Origin: an uncultured Bacteroidota bacterium
Lineage (GTDB): Bacteria > Bacteroidota > Bacteroidia > Bacteroidales > P3
Assembly (NCBI GenBank): GCA_902796265.1
Contig: CADBOG010000045.1
Location: forward strand, 1-64,000
Reading direction: 5' to 3'
DNA length: 64,000 bases
The translations under genes and the position numbers were made by a program. Position 1 is the first letter of the stretch. The number at the start of each line of letters is the position of its first letter. The notes beneath the pieces are model-generated. The model was given only the letters and a program-made list of their open reading frames with translations. It was not told where the DNA came from and ran no database searches. Below are positions 35,749-46,247 of this stretch, one piece after another.

Positions 35749-38505
35749 TTGCGTTTTTTTAGTAACATAGTACGATTTATACTTGTCATTACAACAGTAG
35801 TTCTGTTGGTTGGATGCTCTACGCAGAAGGCCAACTGGACGAATGTTACATACCATAATATTACATGCCACTATAATGTCTGGTGGAATGGGAACGAGAG
35901 CTACAAAGAAGGATTGCGGAAACTGGAGAAGACATTCAAGGATGACTATACACAGTTTTTGCCAGTTTATCAGATAGGAAGTAAAGAACAGGCGATGGGG
36001 ATTTACCAGCAGATGGACAAAGCTATAGAGAAGGGCGTCAAGGGCATCAAGACACATAGCATTTACCTGCAGGGAAGAGAATATGTGAAATATGTTAAAA
36101 ACTGCTATCTGCTAACCGCATACGCAACATTTGAGAAACAAGATTATGCAGCTACGGCAAACACTTGCCGACTGATAATCACACAATATGCAGGTAGTGC
36201 TGAGAGCGATGAGGCTAAGATTCTTTTGGCAAGATGTCAGACGCAAGAGAAACAGTATACAGATGCTGAAGTAGTATTGGACCAACTTGTGAACGACCAG
36301 CAAAAGGGCAATTTCTCCGCAAAACTAAATGACAAGCTCTATCTCGCTATGGTTGAGGCTGTTTTGCCACAAGAAAAATACAAGAAAGCGGTTCAATATA
36401 TCCGTTTAGCTTTAGATGAAACAAGTAGCAGACAAACTAAAGCTCGCTTGTATTTCATTATGGCTCAGATATATCAAGTCCTTGATAAACGTCCTACAGC
36501 CACGAAATATTTCGAGAAAGTTCTGAAATGCAGACCTGACTATGTGATGGAGTTCAATGCAAGAATCAATATCGCTTCATGCGCTACAGAGGAGCATACC
36601 GATTTGGCTTCTGTTGAGAAAAGCCTCGACAAAATGTTGAAGGACAAGAAAAATATTGAGTTTCAAGATCAAATCTATTATGCTAAAGGAGATATGTATA
36701 TGGGCATGAAAGATGCCCAAAAAGCATGTGACAATTACCGTATGTCGGTGGCCGTATCAAATGGTAATCCAATGCAGAAGGCCAAGTCAGCATTAAAAAT
36801 GGCCGATGTGCTTTACGACTATTACGAGAACTATGACGAGGCTCAGAAATACTATGACACCGCTATGCATATCATCAAGGCTGGTTATCCCCACTTTGAC
36901 GAGATTCGTACGCGATATAATACTCTTACGGCACTTGTTGAGAACACAAGACTAATACATCTGAACGACAGTTTGTTGACATGGGCTGATATGGATCCCG
37001 TGAAACGATCAAAATTAATTGAAACCAAGATAGAAGAACTGCGTCAAAAAGAGAAAGAAGAAGAGGAACGGAAATTGCTTGAAGAATTGAAACAAGAAAC
37101 TCAAAGTCAACAGAATACTCTTGAGGGAGATTGGTACTTCTACAACCACAATACTGTATCGAAAGGCAAACAGACATTCCGTCAGCGATGGGGTGTTAGA
37201 ACATTAGACGATTATTGGTTCATATCAAATAAAAATGGCATGGGGTTAGGTTCAATAATTCCAGGAATGGAAGAAAGCGGGGACGATTTGGATGATGACT
37301 CTGACTCCACCATGGCAGACAGCACCCAAGTGGCTTCAAATAGGGGAGAGAATCCTGATGATCCTCACACACAGGCCTATTATCTTAAAAATCTTCCAAA
37401 AACTCAAGGACAACGGGATACTATGCATTCGGATATAGCTCGATGCCTCTTGAATGCCGGATATATCTATTACGATGGAATTGAGAATACTGAAAGGGCA
37501 TTAGAGTGCTATCTGCGTCTGGCAAAAGACTATCCAGATGCCGATGAGATAGTACAGGCTTTTTACCAATTGTGGCGAATCTATTCAAAACAGGGGAATA
37601 CACCTCAGGCAAACTACTATAGGGATATGGTTCTGATGGGTTTTCCTGATTGCGATTATGCAAATATGATTCGTGACGACCAATACTATTTGGAGATTAT
37701 TCAAAGAAGTGAAGTTGCTCAGAATGAATATGCAACAGTATATAACCTCTACCGAAGAAAGAAGTATCGCGATGTGGTGACTCACGTTGATGCAGCATTG
37801 CAGTCATATAATGAGCAGCCACTTATGGGAAAATTCAGATACTGGAAAGGGCTTGCATGTGCCCAAATGGGCGATACTGCTTTGGCTACCGTAACATTCG
37901 AAACTATTGTTGCAGATTATGATGACACTACGCGACTTGTAGAGCTTGCAAAAGAACAACTTGCATATTTGCGCACAGGACGATACAGTTCTATGGGTGG
38001 AGGTGAAGAGGTAAGCAGCGACGATGAAGCTAAGGGTCGAAGCCGCTATAACGAGAATGTGCAAGATGTGGCAAGCCAAGCAAATCAAGGTTCTGATGAC
38101 AAAAGCGAGGAGTTACCACAAGAGAGCCTCATGTATCGATATAGAGAACAACTTCAACATTATGTAGCTGTACTGATTAACGACAAAAAGATTGTCGCCA
38201 CCCAGCTCCAATATGCAATTGCTGATTTTAATATGCAAAACTACTCGAACAGCGGATACAGAGCAAGCCCTCTACTGTTTACAGACACTATTCAGATGCT
38301 CACAATACACCGTTTCCAAAACGCAGCTGAGGCAGAGCTGTACAGGACACACCTGCTGCTCGAAGGAGGTCCACTCTCAAACTATGATCCCAAAGACTAT
38401 ATGGTATTCAGCATTTCAACACAAAACTACAACACATTCTATAATCAAAAGAACATAGAGGCATACAAGAAATTCTATGAGTATTATTATAGGAAGGAAA
38501 AGTGA
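35749..38505 (+). CDS. PorW/SprE-like TPR lipoprotein of type IX secretion
   Basis: 918 residues. TTG at 35749 is the start (MRFFSNIVRF); no ATG occurs before the signal peptide. The lipobox VVLLVGCS puts the acylated Cys at residue 23. The segment after it (WTNVTYHNITCHYNVWWNGN) matches the start of SprE/PorW proteins, and the body is a long tetratricopeptide repeat solenoid (about 90-420) with an acidic linker (DDLDDDSDSTMADS) and a second TPR block (about 570-760). SprE/PorW links parts of the type IX secretion machine under the outer membrane. The assignment is by architecture and the N-terminal motif; fairly confident. Confidence 0.8.
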   Translation: MRFFSNIVRFILVITTVVLLVGCSTQKANWTNVTYHNITCHYNVWWNGNESYKEGLRKLEKTFKDDYTQFLPVYQIGSKEQAMGIYQQMDKAIEKGVKGIKTHSIYLQGREYVKYVKNCYLLTAYATFEKQDYAATANTCRLIITQYAGSAESDEAKILLARCQTQEKQYTDAEVVLDQLVNDQQKGNFSAKLNDKLYLAMVEAVLPQEKYKKAVQYIRLALDETSSRQTKARLYFIMAQIYQVLDKRPTATKYFEKVLKCRPDYVMEFNARINIASCATEEHTDLASVEKSLDKMLKDKKNIEFQDQIYYAKGDMYMGMKDAQKACDNYRMSVAVSNGNPMQKAKSALKMADVLYDYYENYDEAQKYYDTAMHIIKAGYPHFDEIRTRYNTLTALVENTRLIHLNDSLLTWADMDPVKRSKLIETKIEELRQKEKEEEERKLLEELKQETQSQQNTLEGDWYFYNHNTVSKGKQTFRQRWGVRTLDDYWFISNKNGMGLGSIIPGMEESGDDLDDDSDSTMADSTQVASNRGENPDDPHTQAYYLKNLPKTQGQRDTMHSDIARCLLNAGYIYYDGIENTERALECYLRLAKDYPDADEIVQAFYQLWRIYSKQGNTPQANYYRDMVLMGFPDCDYANMIRDDQYYLEIIQRSEVAQNEYATVYNLYRRKKYRDVVTHVDAALQSYNEQPLMGKFRYWKGLACAQMGDTALATVTFETIVADYDDTTRLVELAKEQLAYLRTGRYSSMGGGEEVSSDDEAKGRSRYNENVQDVASQANQGSDDKSEELPQESLMYRYREQLQHYVAVLINDKKIVATQLQYAIADFNMQNYSNSGYRASPLLFTDTIQMLTIHRFQNAAEAELYRTHLLLEGGPLSNYDPKDYMVFSISTQNYNTFYNQKNIEAYKKFYEYYYRKEK

Positions 38506-38548
38506 TGTAGATTATTATGTTTTAATTAAAAATCAATAATATATCATT

Positions 38549-38920
38549 ATGGCAAAATATGCAGAAATGGAAAGTTCAATAAACACTATCGCTAAGGAAA
38601 CAACTATAAAAGGCAACATTATAGCGGCAGGAGATTTCCGTTTAGATGGAAGACTTGAAGGTAATATCACACTCAATGGCAAACTAGTTGTCGGCGAATC
38701 GGGATATATTAAAGGAGACATTGTTTGCCAAAATGCCAACATTATAGGAAGCGTTGATGGTAACATATCTGTAAAAGAAACGCTGTCGTTAAATAGTACC
38801 GCTTCTGTCAAAGGTGACATACTGATAAATCGTTTGAGTATAGAACCAGGAGCTACATTCTCAGGTTCTTGCCGAATGCTTGATGAGGTCAGACGCGAAA
38901 ATGAAGCTGCCCAAGAGTAA
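38549..38920 (+). CDS. bactofilin (polymer-forming cytoskeletal protein)
   Basis: 123 residues. A short N-terminal tail with IAKETTIKGNIIAAGDFRLDG leads into the beta-helix core, seen as repeating G-x-I/L steps (LEGNITLNGKLVVGESGYI, IIGSVDGNISVKETL). Bactofilins polymerise into membrane-associated filaments that position cell-wall or envelope proteins. It overlaps the AtpZ-like gene by about 20 bases, so the two are co-translated. Confidence 0.93.
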   Translation: MAKYAEMESSINTIAKETTIKGNIIAAGDFRLDGRLEGNITLNGKLVVGESGYIKGDIVCQNANIIGSVDGNISVKETLSLNSTASVKGDILINRLSIEPGATFSGSCRMLDEVRRENEAAQE

Positions 38921-39107
38921 TAAAGAGGGTGATTGGCTGAGATATTCAACCCTCGGCATTGAAATGGCTGTTATTGTCGGAATAGCAGCTTGGGGAGGAG
39001 TGGCAATTGACCGGAAAAGGGCCGGTTCTTTTCCTCTCTTCACTATTATATTCTCGCTTTTGGGACTTACTATTGCCATGATTAGATTGGTTAGGAGTTT
39101 ACAATAG
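38901..39107 (+). CDS. AtpZ/AtpI-family small membrane protein
   Basis: About 68 residues from ATG at 38901 (MKLPKSNKEGDWLRYSTLG); TTG/ATG codons at 38880/38883 are alternatives that would lengthen the overlap with the bactofilin gene. Two membrane helices (EMAVIVGIAAWGGVAI and FTIIFSLLGLTIAMI) have the family's Gly-rich first helix and the DRK-containing loop. AtpZ/AtpI proteins assist assembly of the F1Fo ATP synthase rotor ring. Here no atpB/E/F genes follow; gyrA is next. Confidence 0.85.
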   Translation: MKLPKSNKEGDWLRYSTLGIEMAVIVGIAAWGGVAIDRKRAGSFPLFTIIFSLLGLTIAMIRLVRSLQ

Positions 39108-39258
39108 TTTAATAATACTTCGTAATTACTGCACATTATTGCACTTTTTGACAATTAGATTCATCTTTGGGTTTTGTAAACAAAAAGGCAATTGTAAAAA
39201 ATTAACAATGGTAGTATTTGTTGTTAATAATATTATTTCATAATATTATATTTTTTCG

Positions 39259-39267
39259 TATTTTTGT
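39259..39267 (+). promoter_or_regulatory. -7 box for gyrA
   Basis: TATTTTTGT matches TAnnTTTG, 66 bases before the ATG at 39333. Confidence 0.6.
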
Positions 39268-39332
39268 TTTTTAATATGAAAGCGTCATTTGAATGTAAGT
39301 GACGATGTTTGAATAGGATAAACAAAAGATTA

Positions 39333-41924
39333 ATGGTATCAGACAACGAAAAAATCACACAAGTCGATATTGAAACCGAAATGAAGTCGGCATATATTGA
39401 CTACGCCATGTCGGTAATCGTTTCACGTGCACTTCCCGATGTACGAGATGGTATGAAACCCGTAAACCGTCGTATACTCTATGCAATGAACGACATGGGA
39501 CTCTACTACAACACTCCTTTTAAGAAATCTGCCACTGTTGTGGGTGAGGTCCTGGGAAAGTACCACCCTCATGGCGACAGTTCTGTATATGGGGCAATGG
39601 TTCGTTTGGCCCAGCCTTGGGCCATGCGCTATATGCTTGTTGACGGTCAGGGAAACTTCGGTTCAATAGACGGAGATGGAGCTGCAGCCATGCGTTATAC
39701 AGAAGCTCGTATGATGCAGATTTCCAACGAACTATTGGCTGATATCGACAAAGAGACTGTCGATATGATGCCCACTTATAACAATGACCGTTTAGAGCCT
39801 ACTGTGTTGCCAACCAAGATACCAAACTTGTTGGTCAACGGTTCTAATGGTATTGCTGTTGGTATGGCAACAAATATGCCTACTCACAACCTTCGCGAGG
39901 TGATGAATGGTTGCATAGCTTATATAGACAACAATGACATCACTATAGACGAACTTATGAAACATATTACCGCGCCTGACTTCCCTGGCGGTGGCATCAT
40001 TTATGGATATAATGGTGTGCGTGAAGCCTTTACAACAGGACGCGGTTCTATTATCATTCGTTCAGAGACATCGATTGAGACAGATTCAAAGGGTCGCAAT
40101 ATGATTGTGGCACATACGATTCCGTTCAATGTCAACAAAGCCGAGATGATTAAGCGTCAGGCTCAGTTGGTTAAAGATGGCAAAATAGTGGGTATTACTG
40201 ACATACGTGATGAGTCTGACAAGGATGGTTATCGAGTAGTATACTATTTGCGTCATGATGTAGTTCCTAATATTGTATTGAACAAACTTTTCCAGTTATC
40301 GGAGTTACAGACATCATTTGCCGTTAACAACATTGCATTGGTCAAGGGTCGGCCACAACTGCTGAATCTTAAGGATCTTATTCGCTGCTTTGTTGAGCAT
40401 CGTGAGGATGTTGTCACACGCCGTACACGATTTGAGATGAATGAGGCTGAGAAGCGTGCGCACATCTTGCAGGGTTTGTTGAAAGTTATAGATATCCTCG
40501 ATGATGTTATCGCATTAATTCGCCGTTCGGAAACTCAAGAAGAAGCTCGCCAAAAAATGATTGATACCTGGGGGTTCACAGACATACAGGCACGTGCCAT
40601 TATTGCCATGCGTTTAGGACAACTGACTCGCCAGAACCGTTTGGAACTTCAGACGGAATATGATGAAAAAATGGCTTTCATTGAACGGTGCAAAGAAATT
40701 TTGGGTAACCGCGACATCCTTATGAATGTTATCAAGCAGGAACTTATCGAGATGCGTGACAAATACGGTGATGACCGCCGCACACGCATCGAATTTGACG
40801 CATCAAATTTCAGCGTTGAGGATATGATTGCTGACGATAAAGTTGTAATAACGATATCGCACATGGGTTACATCAAACGCACACTTCTAACTGAATATCG
40901 GGCTCAGAGTAGGGGAGGTGTTGGTTCGAAAGGCAGTTCCGTAAGAAGTGAAGATTTTGTTGAGCATATCTTTATGGCAACCAACCATAACTATATACTA
41001 TTCTTTACTGAAAAGGGTCGCTGCTACTGGAAACGAGCATTTGAGATTCCAGAGGGAGGCAAAGATTCTAAAGGCCGCGCAATACTGAATCTGATCAACA
41101 TTGAACCTAACGATAAGGTGAAGGCATATGTGAATGTGCTGAACCTGAAGGATGAAGATTACATCAATAGTCGTTATATAGTACTCTGTACTAAAAATGG
41201 TATCATTAAGAAGACCAGTTTGGAGGCATATTCTCGTCCTCGCACCAACGGCATCAATGCTGTTATTGTGCGTGATGGTGATGAGTTGTTGACTGCTCGA
41301 CTGACTGATGGTAACAGTGAGCTACTGATTGCCTCACGACAGGGTAAAGTGGTGAGATGCGATGAGAACGAATTCCGTCCTATGAGCCGTGCGGCTTCAG
41401 GTGTGAAGGGTATAAGCCTAGAACCAGAGGATGACTATGTTATAAGCATGATGAGTACCAACGACGACAACGAAGACATCTTGGTTGTTAGTGAGAAAGG
41501 CTTTGGAAAACGCTCACAGCTGAAATACGAAAAAGACAAGAATCTTGGTTACCGTCCTACTCACCGTGGTGGAAAGGGTGTTATGACCATGAAGGTTACC
41601 GACAAGACTGGTGGTATTATTGCCTTAACCAATGTATCGGATGATAACGACTTAATGATTATCAATCGCTCGGGTATAACAATCAGAATGCATATTGCCG
41701 ACCTTCGTGTGATGGGCCGAAACACTCAAGGCGTAAAGCTTATTAACCTTAGAGGTAAAGATTTTATTGCATCAATCACCAAGGTGGATGCTGAGCCAGA
41801 AGCTGAAGTGACAAAAATTGAAGGAACAGAGTTATCAAATGATGAGATTATTGATGTTGAAGATAATTCTACCAACGAAAACGAAATTAATAATCTGAAA
41901 GAATCGCAAGATACAATTAATTAA
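39333..41924 (+). CDS. gyrA: DNA gyrase subunit A
   Basis: 863 residues from the ATG at 39333 ([20 protein letters not shown]); an in-frame TTG at 39309 is less likely. The quinolone-resistance region is typical: [20 protein letters not shown], and AMRYTEARM has the catalytic Tyr. The C-terminal beta-pinwheel follows, with a GyrA-box-like [14 protein letters not shown], which favours GyrA over ParC. An acidic tail ([16 protein letters not shown]) ends the protein. It introduces negative supercoils together with GyrB, which is not in the window. The Ser83-equivalent is Ser in HGDSSVYG, the wild-type form. Confidence 0.95.
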   Translation: MVSDNEKITQVDIETEMKSAYIDYAMSVIVSRALPDVRDGMKPVNRRILYAMNDMGLYYNTPFKKSATVVGEVLGKYHPHGDSSVYGAMVRLAQPWAMRYMLVDGQGNFGSIDGDGAAAMRYTEARMMQISNELLADIDKETVDMMPTYNNDRLEPTVLPTKIPNLLVNGSNGIAVGMATNMPTHNLREVMNGCIAYIDNNDITIDELMKHITAPDFPGGGIIYGYNGVREAFTTGRGSIIIRSETSIETDSKGRNMIVAHTIPFNVNKAEMIKRQAQLVKDGKIVGITDIRDESDKDGYRVVYYLRHDVVPNIVLNKLFQLSELQTSFAVNNIALVKGRPQLLNLKDLIRCFVEHREDVVTRRTRFEMNEAEKRAHILQGLLKVIDILDDVIALIRRSETQEEARQKMIDTWGFTDIQARAIIAMRLGQLTRQNRLELQTEYDEKMAFIERCKEILGNRDILMNVIKQELIEMRDKYGDDRRTRIEFDASNFSVEDMIADDKVVITISHMGYIKRTLLTEYRAQSRGGVGSKGSSVRSEDFVEHIFMATNHNYILFFTEKGRCYWKRAFEIPEGGKDSKGRAILNLINIEPNDKVKAYVNVLNLKDEDYINSRYIVLCTKNGIIKKTSLEAYSRPRTNGINAVIVRDGDELLTARLTDGNSELLIASRQGKVVRCDENEFRPMSRAASGVKGISLEPEDDYVISMMSTNDDNEDILVVSEKGFGKRSQLKYEKDKNLGYRPTHRGGKGVMTMKVTDKTGGIIALTNVSDDNDLMIINRSGITIRMHIADLRVMGRNTQGVKLINLRGKDFIASITKVDAEPEAEVTKIEGTELSNDEIIDVEDNSTNENEINNLKESQDTIN

Positions 41925-42015
41925 AAAAACTTAAATTGGTAATATTCTTATAGTTTTAGATACAAAATAACAAACGATAAGAAAAAAACAATAAAAACCT
42001 TTTAAATCTTAATAA

Positions 42016-43281
42016 ATGAAAAAAATTGCATTGTTTACAGCGCTTGTGGCACTCGGTTTTGCCGTGAACGCACAGACATTACAGGTTCAGAGCGCCATGT
42101 CGGACCTCAAAAGAGGTTATCTTAACAAAGCGAAAACCGCTATCGACAAGGCTTGCGAACATGAATCAACCAAGGATGACGCCAAAACGTGGTATTACGC
42201 TGGTCTAATCTACAGTATGATTGGCGATGCAGCCACAGACCCTAATTCAAAGTACAAAAAATACAAAGACCTCGACCCTGACTGGAGTAACAAAGCTTAT
42301 CAGGCTGCCCTTCGTTGTAAGGAGCTTGACAAAGCCGGGGACTACGATCTTAAATATATCTTCAGCAAAATCGGTGCCGACTACTATGACAAGAGCATTC
42401 CTCTGTTCAACAGTGGCAATTACAAAGAAGCTCTCGACTACAGCGACAAAGCCATCAAGATTTTCAACAGTTCCGGAGATGCTGAGCTTGCCAATGAGTC
42501 AATGTATATTGCAGGTTATTGCTGCAAGATGTTGAAAGATAATGACGGCATAAAGAAATACTATGGACCTCTTGTTCGCAAGTCTAAAGTGAAAGAGGAA
42601 TTCAAGACAAAAATGCCGCATGTCTATCAAACCATGTACATGCTTTATAAAGAACTTAAAGACACTTCCAACGTAATTAAGACTGCAGAAAGATACACTA
42701 AAGTCATGCCTGAAGACCCTAATGCAAACATGCTTTTGGCTCAGGCTTACATTTGGACCGGCAACAATAGCAAAGCTTTTGAATTAGCCAACAAGTCTCT
42801 CGAAGAAAGTAAGAATAATGGCGAATTAGCATACGCAAAAATGCTTTGCGCAGCTGCTGGTATCTATGAGCAGGGTGGTGATATTCAAACTGCAGAAGCA
42901 AAGTATATTGAATCTTCAAAACTTGTTCCAAATCAGTTTGAAGCCAATTATGGTATGGGGTCAATGTTGGTTAACCGTGCTGCCGATAAAAATGCATCCA
43001 TAAACAAAATGATTGAGGCTGGTGACTTTTCTGAAGAAAATGAAGCTGTTATTGCAAAACTCACAGAGGAACGTAATGAATATCTCCGTAAAACCATTCC
43101 TTATTTGACTGCTGCAATCGCTTTTATAGATGCACAAGATGAAAGCACTCAAGCCCAAATGCGTCCTAATCTTCATTCATGTCTTCGTGCTTTGAATTCG
43201 AGTTATGTTGCCTTGGAAATGTACAACGAATCGAAACCTATCAAAGCACGTATTGACCAAATCGAAGCTAGCGCAAACTAA
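42016..43281 (+). CDS. exported tetratricopeptide-repeat protein
   Basis: 421 residues with a signal peptide (MKKIALFTALVALGFAVNAQ). The body is TPR-like: an N-terminal repeat ALKRGYLNKAKTAIDKACEH-type helix pair, then NSGNYKEALDYSDKAIKIF and NKAYQAALRCKEL. Periplasmic, probably a scaffold. Partner proteins are unknown. It follows gyrA by 91 bases and ends before the hairpin at 43303-43339. Confidence 0.8.
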   Translation: MKKIALFTALVALGFAVNAQTLQVQSAMSDLKRGYLNKAKTAIDKACEHESTKDDAKTWYYAGLIYSMIGDAATDPNSKYKKYKDLDPDWSNKAYQAALRCKELDKAGDYDLKYIFSKIGADYYDKSIPLFNSGNYKEALDYSDKAIKIFNSSGDAELANESMYIAGYCCKMLKDNDGIKKYYGPLVRKSKVKEEFKTKMPHVYQTMYMLYKELKDTSNVIKTAERYTKVMPEDPNANMLLAQAYIWTGNNSKAFELANKSLEESKNNGELAYAKMLCAAAGIYEQGGDIQTAEAKYIESSKLVPNQFEANYGMGSMLVNRAADKNASINKMIEAGDFSEENEAVIAKLTEERNEYLRKTIPYLTAAIAFIDAQDESTQAQMRPNLHSCLRALNSSYVALEMYNESKPIKARIDQIEASAN

Positions 43282-43302
43282 TTTAAATCAAATAACAATC
43301 TT

Positions 43303-43339
43303 AAAGCGCGTGGCAATATCATTTCTAGCCACGCGCTTT
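43303..43339. repeat. strong hairpin after the TPR gene, without a T run
   Basis: AAAGCGCGTGGC (43303-43314) pairs perfectly with GCCACGCGCTTT (43328-43339) around a 13-base loop. It is GC-rich in an AT-rich neighbourhood. The following bases AAATATC lack a T run, so it is a terminator-like or mRNA-stabilising element rather than a standard intrinsic terminator. Confidence 0.75.
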
Positions 43340-43471
43340 AAATATCTCTGATAATAATAATGAGTATCAAATAGAACCTATTGTATTATCTAATACTTTA
43401 ATTCTTTAAAAAAAAGAATAATTATAGATTATCTAATAACATTTATTTAATTACTTATAAATCAAATCAAC

Positions 43472-44248
43472 TTGATATATACCGAAAAAATAACTCTATC
43501 ATCGATCATATGCGACGAAGATGATAAATTGACATTATGGGGTCTAGCCCGACTATTTCAAGATATTGCTGGTGACCAATCTGATATGCTTGGTGTTGGA
43601 TTCAACAATCTAAAACTTCAAAACAAAGCATGGATTCTTACTCATGTGTATTACAGCATTTTAAGACTTCCATCGGCAGGAGAGACTCTTACTTTAAAAA
43701 CTTGGGCTAAACCCGATAATGGATTAATTGCACCACGTGATTACCAACTAATTGATGTAAATGGTAATATATGTGCTACAAGTGCCTCTCAATGGGTTGT
43801 TCTAGATATGGTTTCAAGACGAGTTTGTCGACTAAATCAAATAATTGATGTATATGAAAAAGAGAATATTAATGCTACTATATACGAAAAACTAGAGAAA
43901 ATAAAAATGCCTAATGATCTCTATGATTTAAAGCATATTGATATTCCATATTCTTCGATAGACCACACACGACATGTCAATAATGCCGAATATATAAAAT
44001 GGATTTGTGACTCAATTCCTGAATTTTCATGTTCAAGACATATTTATGATGCTAATGGATTGGCACATGATAATATAAATCGTCGTGAAATTATCGAATT
44101 TGAAATAAATTACATTAAAGAAACTAAGTATGGTGATCCCAATGTGATGATTCGTCAAAAATACAATTCTAATAATGAATTATACTTTCAAATTATGAAT
44201 TCAAATGGTATATCTGTCAATGCTAGAATAATAACCCAAACCACATAA
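43472..44248 (+). CDS. acyl-ACP thioesterase (FatA/FatB-like)
   Basis: 258 residues from TTG at 43472 (MIYTEKITLSSIICDEDDKL); no ATG is nearby. It is a double hot-dog fold acyl-ACP thioesterase: WGLARLFQDIAGDQS and LTHVYYSILRLPSAGE in the first half, and DHTRHVNNAEYIKWICDSIP in the second, with the conserved Asn-His-type region. It releases free fatty acids from acyl carrier protein. The region is unusually AT-rich compared with neighbours such as gyrA. Confidence 0.9.
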   Translation: MIYTEKITLSSIICDEDDKLTLWGLARLFQDIAGDQSDMLGVGFNNLKLQNKAWILTHVYYSILRLPSAGETLTLKTWAKPDNGLIAPRDYQLIDVNGNICATSASQWVVLDMVSRRVCRLNQIIDVYEKENINATIYEKLEKIKMPNDLYDLKHIDIPYSSIDHTRHVNNAEYIKWICDSIPEFSCSRHIYDANGLAHDNINRREIIEFEINYIKETKYGDPNVMIRQKYNSNNELYFQIMNSNGISVNARIITQTT

Positions 44249-44385
44249 TAATAAATAGATCTTACAATAGCACAACAGGAGATTGTTATATAAGGTGGAT
44301 TTGTATGAATTCCATTAAAGAAAAGTAATAATGAAATCTATACTACTTAACATAATGGAAATTCAATTGAATATACATATATATA

Positions 44386-44421
44386 GAAAGGAAACTTATG
44401 TTGGTAAGTTTCCTTGTTTTT
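44386..44421 (+). terminator. Rho-independent terminator of the acyl-ACP thioesterase gene
   Basis: AAGGAAACTTA (44388-44398) pairs with TAAGTTTCCTT (44405-44415), followed by GTTTTTG. It lies 140 bases after the thioesterase stop and just before the convergent argS stop. Confidence 0.8.
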
Positions 44422-44445
44422 GGGGGAATAACAAATCATTATCTG

Positions 44446-46236
44446 TTACATTCTTTCTGGTACATCAATACCCAAGATATTCATCATATTTTTAATAGCT
44501 AATGATACGGCATTGCAAAGTTTAACAAGGAACAGCATTCTTATAGGATTACTCTCTTTAAGAATCGGTGTATCTTGATAAAAACTATTAAATGATTTAG
44601 CCAAATCATAAGTATAATTTGCAATCATTGCAGGACTATAGGAATCAGCTGCTTGTTCAACAACAGAGTAAATATCATGTAATTGTTTGATGACCAAACG
44701 TTCTTTATCATTAATGTTATCGACAAATGAATTAGAGTTAAGATCAATTCCTTTTTCTCCAATTGCCCTACGCACTATTGAACGGATTCTTGCATAGGTG
44801 TATTGAATAAATGGACCTGTATTGCCATTGAAGTCAATACTTTCCTCTGGGTTAAAAAGCATTGTCTTAGTTGGGTCAACTTTGAGAATAAAATACTTAA
44901 GAGCACCAAGTGCGAGAATATGATAGAGATTATGCAGTTCTTCTTCTGACATATCTGCATTCTTGCCTCGTTCAATACACATTTCTTCAGCGGTTTTTTC
45001 CATCTGAGAAATTAGGTCGTCAGCATCAACTACAGTACCTTCACGAGATTTCATCTTACCATTCGGCAGTTCTACCATACCATAAGACAAGTGGTATACC
45101 TTGTCAGCCCATTCGTATCCTAGTCGGCCTAAAATAATCTTAAGAACTTGGAAATGATAATCTTGCTCATTTCCTACAACATAGATAAGTTGGTCGGCAC
45201 CAAAATCATTATGGCGAAGAAGAGCAGTACCAAGGTCTTGAGTCATATAAACCGATGTACCATCTTTACGGAGAAGTAACTTTTGGTCGAGACCAGCATC
45301 AGTAAGGTCGCACCATACAGAACCATCCTCCTTACGATATAAAACACCCATCTCAAGTCCTTTCTGAACCAATTCTTTTCCGAGGAGATAAGTATTAGAC
45401 TCATAGTATATCTTGTCGAAACTGATGCCCATCTTTCGGTAAGTCTCATCAAACCCAGAATAAACCCAGCCATTCATTCGTTCCCAAAGATCGCGAACAG
45501 TTTTATCTCCTTCTTCCCAACGTTTAAGCATCTGTTGGGCTTCAATCATAAGAGGAGCTTCTTTCTTCGCCTGTTCCTCATCAACACCTTTAGAAACGAG
45601 TTCTTTTATTTCTTCTTTGTAGTGTTTGTCAAACTCAACATAATATTTTCCAACAAGGTGGTCTCCCTTCATACCAGAGCTTTCTGGAGTTTCACCATTT
45701 CCATAGCGAAGCCAAGCAAGCATAGACTTACAGATATGAATACCGCGATCATTGACCAAGTTAACCTTCTTAACGTTGCGACCGTTAGCACTTAGCAGTT
45801 GTGATACCGACCAACCAAGAAGATTATTGCGAATATGACCAAGATGCAAAGGTTTGTTGGTATTAGGCGACGAATACTCAATAACAGTAGGAGCTGCAGT
45901 TGAGTCAACTTGTTTTAGACCCAAACAGTCGTCATTAGCTATGCTGTTTGCATAATCAATCCAATACCTGTCGCTGATTTCGAAGTTGAGGAATCCCTTG
46001 ATAACGTTATAGTTCTCTACTTCGTGAAGGTCGTTATTTACAAACTGTCCCAATTCGTTGGCTACCATTTCGGGTGACTTGCGAGCCTGTTTGACATAAG
46101 GAAATACGACAACGGTATAGTCACCATTGAATTCTTTCTTTGTTTTCTGAAGTATAATACTCTCAGGGGTAACTTCAATACCGTAAAGTTTGTTGAGTGC
46201 CTGAGAAACCGACAATTGTAATTTATTGTATATCAT
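44446..46236 (-). CDS. argS: arginyl-tRNA synthetase
   Basis: 596 residues. The N-terminal Add-1 domain opens the protein. The HIGH signature is HLGH in SSPNTNKPLHLGHIRNNL, and the helicase-like KMSKS is replaced by KMKSREGTVV as in many ArgRS. The C-terminal anticodon-binding DALR domain ends with NMMNILGIDVPERM. It charges tRNA-Arg. It is the last gene of a five-gene minus-strand run and follows the thioredoxin-fold gene by 11 bases. Confidence 0.96.
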   Translation of the reverse strand: MIYNKLQLSVSQALNKLYGIEVTPESIILQKTKKEFNGDYTVVVFPYVKQARKSPEMVANELGQFVNNDLHEVENYNVIKGFLNFEISDRYWIDYANSIANDDCLGLKQVDSTAAPTVIEYSSPNTNKPLHLGHIRNNLLGWSVSQLLSANGRNVKKVNLVNDRGIHICKSMLAWLRYGNGETPESSGMKGDHLVGKYYVEFDKHYKEEIKELVSKGVDEEQAKKEAPLMIEAQQMLKRWEEGDKTVRDLWERMNGWVYSGFDETYRKMGISFDKIYYESNTYLLGKELVQKGLEMGVLYRKEDGSVWCDLTDAGLDQKLLLRKDGTSVYMTQDLGTALLRHNDFGADQLIYVVGNEQDYHFQVLKIILGRLGYEWADKVYHLSYGMVELPNGKMKSREGTVVDADDLISQMEKTAEEMCIERGKNADMSEEELHNLYHILALGALKYFILKVDPTKTMLFNPEESIDFNGNTGPFIQYTYARIRSIVRRAIGEKGIDLNSNSFVDNINDKERLVIKQLHDIYSVVEQAADSYSPAMIANYTYDLAKSFNSFYQDTPILKESNPIRMLFLVKLCNAVSLAIKNMMNILGIDVPERM

Positions 46237-46247
46237 TATTGTAATAA

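Noticed and set aside
43303..43339. intrinsic terminator after the TPR gene
   Set aside because: The stem is strong but no T run follows, so it is listed only as a hairpin.
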